A DNA stretch of 55,644 nt from Sphaerochaeta halotolerans. GTDB lineage: Bacteria; Spirochaetota; Spirochaetia; Sphaerochaetales; Sphaerochaetaceae. Under the pieces are notes generated by a model that worked only from the letters and a program-made list of their open reading frames with translations, was not told where the DNA came from and did not search any database. The DNA is taken from NCBI RefSeq assembly GCF_003429665.1, contig NZ_QUWK01000004.1:110665-166308 (forward strand), read 5' to 3'. Position numbers and translations under genes: made by a program. Shown one piece after another: positions 53,525 through 55,644 of the stretch (within the stretch, counting starts at the first letter, position 1; each line of letters starts with the position of its first letter).

Positions 53525-55644
53525 GTTTGAGATAGGTGTTATCTCATAGGGTAGCTGACCTTGTCGTTGCTTTTATTTGTCCAGTCTTGAGTTTGAGATA
53601 GGTGTTATCTCATAGGGTAGCTGACCACAGCTCGTCGTATAGGAGGGGAACATGGAGTTTGAGATAGGTGTTATCTCATAGGGTAGCTGACCACCTCCAA
53701 AGGTAACAAGGTAACAAGGTAAGTTTGAGATAGGTGTTATCTCATAGGGTAGCTGACCACGACTTCGTTTCTGATTACATGCACATAGGTTTGAGATAGG
53801 TGTTATCTCATAGGGTAGCTGACCTGATGCCAAGGTCCATCGCCTTCTCCAGGAGTTTGAGATAGGTGTTATCTCATAGGGTAGCTGACCGTCGCGTAGA
53901 TTGCGAGATGCGCCAAGGCAGTTTGAGATAGGTGTTATCTCATAGGGTAGCTGACCCCTGCCTGCCGATGAGGGTCAGCATGTTGTGTTTGAGATAGGTG
54001 TTATCTCATAGGGTAGCTGACCAAAATAGTAGGCATCTTTACTCCTCCTTGCGTTTGAGATAGGTGTTATCTCATAGGGTAGCTGACCTTAAACCAATCT
54101 TTGTATCTTTTTGTTTCTGTTTGAGATAGGTGTTATCTCATAGGGTAGCTGACCCCACTTACGGTGATGATGCCGAGTGCCGATGTTTGAGATAGGTGTT
54201 ATCTCATAGGGTAGCTGACCCCTACGGCAAATAGGAGACAGGACAATGGGGTTTGAGATAGGTGTTATCTCATAGGGTAGCTGACCCCTCCGAAGCTGAC
54301 TGTGCGAAAATCTTCTGTTTGAGATAGGTGTTATCTCATAGGGTAGCTGACCCCCTTATTGTGGGAATGAGCTTGTCCCATGGTTTGAGATAGGTGTTAT
54401 CTCATAGGGTAGCTGACCGGGTACAGACGCACAAAACAGGGCCTTTCAGTTTGAGATAGGTGTTATCTCATAGGGTAGCTGACCAATAGGTACAATCCTT
54501 TCAGGAGCAATGAGGTTTGAGATAGGTGTTATCTCATAGGGTAGCTGACCCGGGTCTTAAAAACTATAAACGTGCTTATCGTTTGAGATAGGTGTTATCT
54601 CATAGGGTAGCTGACCAATTATCACCAAGCAGTGTGATGAAATCTCGTTTGAGATAGGTGTTATCTCATAGGGTAGCTGACCTTAAACCAATCTTTGTAT
54701 CGTTTTGTTTCTGTTTGAGATAGGTGTTATCTCATAGGGTAGCTGACCAGGGAGTCCATGCTGCAAAGCAGTTGATCGGTTTGAGATAGGTGTTATCTCA
54801 TAGGGTAGCTGACCGATAAACAGGGAGAAATGATATCTCTCTGAGTTTGAGATAGGTGTTATCTCATAGGGTAGCTGACCTCTATGGTGAGACAGTATAC
54901 TCTTTGCTTGGTTTGAGATAGGTGTTATCTCATAGGGTAGCTGACTCCGAAAGTTGTAAAAATGTACAAGGTATCGGTTTGAGATAGGTGTTATCTCATA
55001 GGGTAGCTGACTTGTCGTTCACGTTCTTCTGCAACCATACACGTTTGAGATAGGTGTTATCTCATAGGGTAGCTGACTTTGACACCGGCATATCCCAACC
55101 TGCGATATGTTTGAGATAGGTGTTATCTCATAGGGTAGCTGACCACTGATACCTTCCCGTCCGATGGTTCTTGGGTTTGAGATAGGTGTTATCTCATAGG
55201 GTAGCTGACCACAGATTGACAGCGCTACCAGTTATCAGCAGTTTGAGATAGGTGTTATCTCATAGGGTAGCTGACCGCATCCCGCCGGCCTTGGCCGTCA
55301 TGTACAGTTTGAGATAGGTGTTATCTCATAGGGTAGCTGACCTTTTTTCTTCAATCAAATTCTCATCCCTATGTTTGAGATAGGTGTTATCTCATAGGGT
55401 AGCTGACCCAGAGCCTGAAACAGCAAAGGGACCCTTTGGTTTGAGATAGGTGTTATCTCATAGGGTAGCTGACCTTACAGTTGCCTGCCTTACTTGTACA
55501 TGCTGTTTGAGATAGGTGTTATCTCATAGGGTAGCTGACTGTGTCTACTCTCTTTGGTGACACAGAGGTTGTTTGAGATAGGTGTTATCTCATAGGGTAG
55601 CTGACTATGAGAATGGTTCACTTAATCCCAATCCTTGTTTGAGA
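53525..55644 (+). CRISPR. Type II-A CRISPR array, 32 full repeats plus 8 bases of repeat 33; continues beyond the window
   Basis: Repeats start every 66 bp from 53525 to 55637. Each is 36 bp, beginning GTTTGAGATAGG and ending GTAGCTGAC plus C or T. Thirty-two spacers are all 30 bp. Repeats are otherwise identical. The final base is T in five repeats (those at 54911, 54977, 55043, 55505 and 55571). The anti-repeat match fixes transcription on the plus strand, so spacers nearest csn2 are newest. Spacers 9 (54089-54118) and 18 (54683-54712) differ by one base. Repeat number is a lower limit. Confidence 0.99.

Noticed and set aside
53573-53833. Minus-strand frame with repeated QLPYEITPISN segments
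   Set aside because: It is the CRISPR repeats read in antisense, not a gene.
53561-55636. Self-targeting spacers
   Set aside because: No spacer match was seen elsewhere in the window by eye; the rest of the genome cannot be judged.

Overview
The window reads as a chromosomal segment of a Sphaerochaeta-like spirochaete (family Spirochaetaceae/Sphaerochaetaceae). This is inferred from the Treponema denticola-type Cas9, the lipoproteins with spirochaete-style lipoboxes, the fermentative and oxygen-protection gene content (rubrerythrin, arabinose use, glycogen synthesis) and moderate GC. No species can be fixed from sequence reading alone.

Layout. 1-1.7 kb: 3' part of an exported 5'-nucleotidase. 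1.8-2.6 kb: tRNA-Asn and a long gene-free stretch. 2.7-5.5 kb: galE and phosphomannomutase on the minus strand with a small unknown gene. 5.6-8.0 kb: an rRNA methyltransferase fused to an acidic linker and eighteen 15-residue Arg/Asp repeats. 8.1-9.1 kb: PerR/Fur regulator plus rubrerythrin. 9.1-18.0 kb: amidohydrolase, glnS, an unknown beta-rich protein, HD hydrolase, PfkB kinase, HtrA protease, uvrB. 18.0-20.5 kb: a compact three-gene operon of a small exported beta-rich protein and two paralogous caspase-fold lipoproteins. 20.5-24.4 kb: thiamine ABC transporter behind a TPP riboswitch. 24.5-27.9 kb: nnr, membrane protein, Nudix, MscS. 27.9-32.4 kb: LacI regulator, arabinose isomerase and FGGY kinase, with two matching operator-like sites. 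32.5-35.2 kb: glgC-glgA. 35.3-38.8 kb: trxB-tsaB-tsaE-TPR operon preceded by a probable 6S RNA. 39-41.7 kb: infC-rpmI-rplT-coiled-coil gene and fba. 41.8-44 kb: unknown exported protein, TatD, flavodoxin. 44-47.1 kb: a looser, accessory-looking stretch with an acyltransferase-like gene, gene remnants and a Fic protein under a perfect 13-bp palindrome.

47.1-55.6 kb: a complete type II-A CRISPR-Cas locus: tracrRNA on the minus strand, cas9-cas1-cas2-csn2 on the plus strand with overlapping genes, a 98-bp leader and an array of 32 full repeats (36 bp, 30-bp spacers, exact 66-bp period) that runs off the window end. The tracrRNA anti-repeat pairs with the repeat as a 6-bp lower stem, a 2:4 bulge and an 8-bp upper stem. 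It lies wholly antisense to the predicted cas9 5' leader.

The most interesting points are: the tracrRNA/cas9 antisense arrangement and the strong hairpin inside the repeat; two spacers differing by one base; the caspase-lipoprotein operon, which may be an undescribed envelope proteolysis module; and a recurring leaderless-gene architecture, in which a -10 hexamer ends 6-7 nt before the ATG with no Shine-Dalgarno, seen at eight genes.
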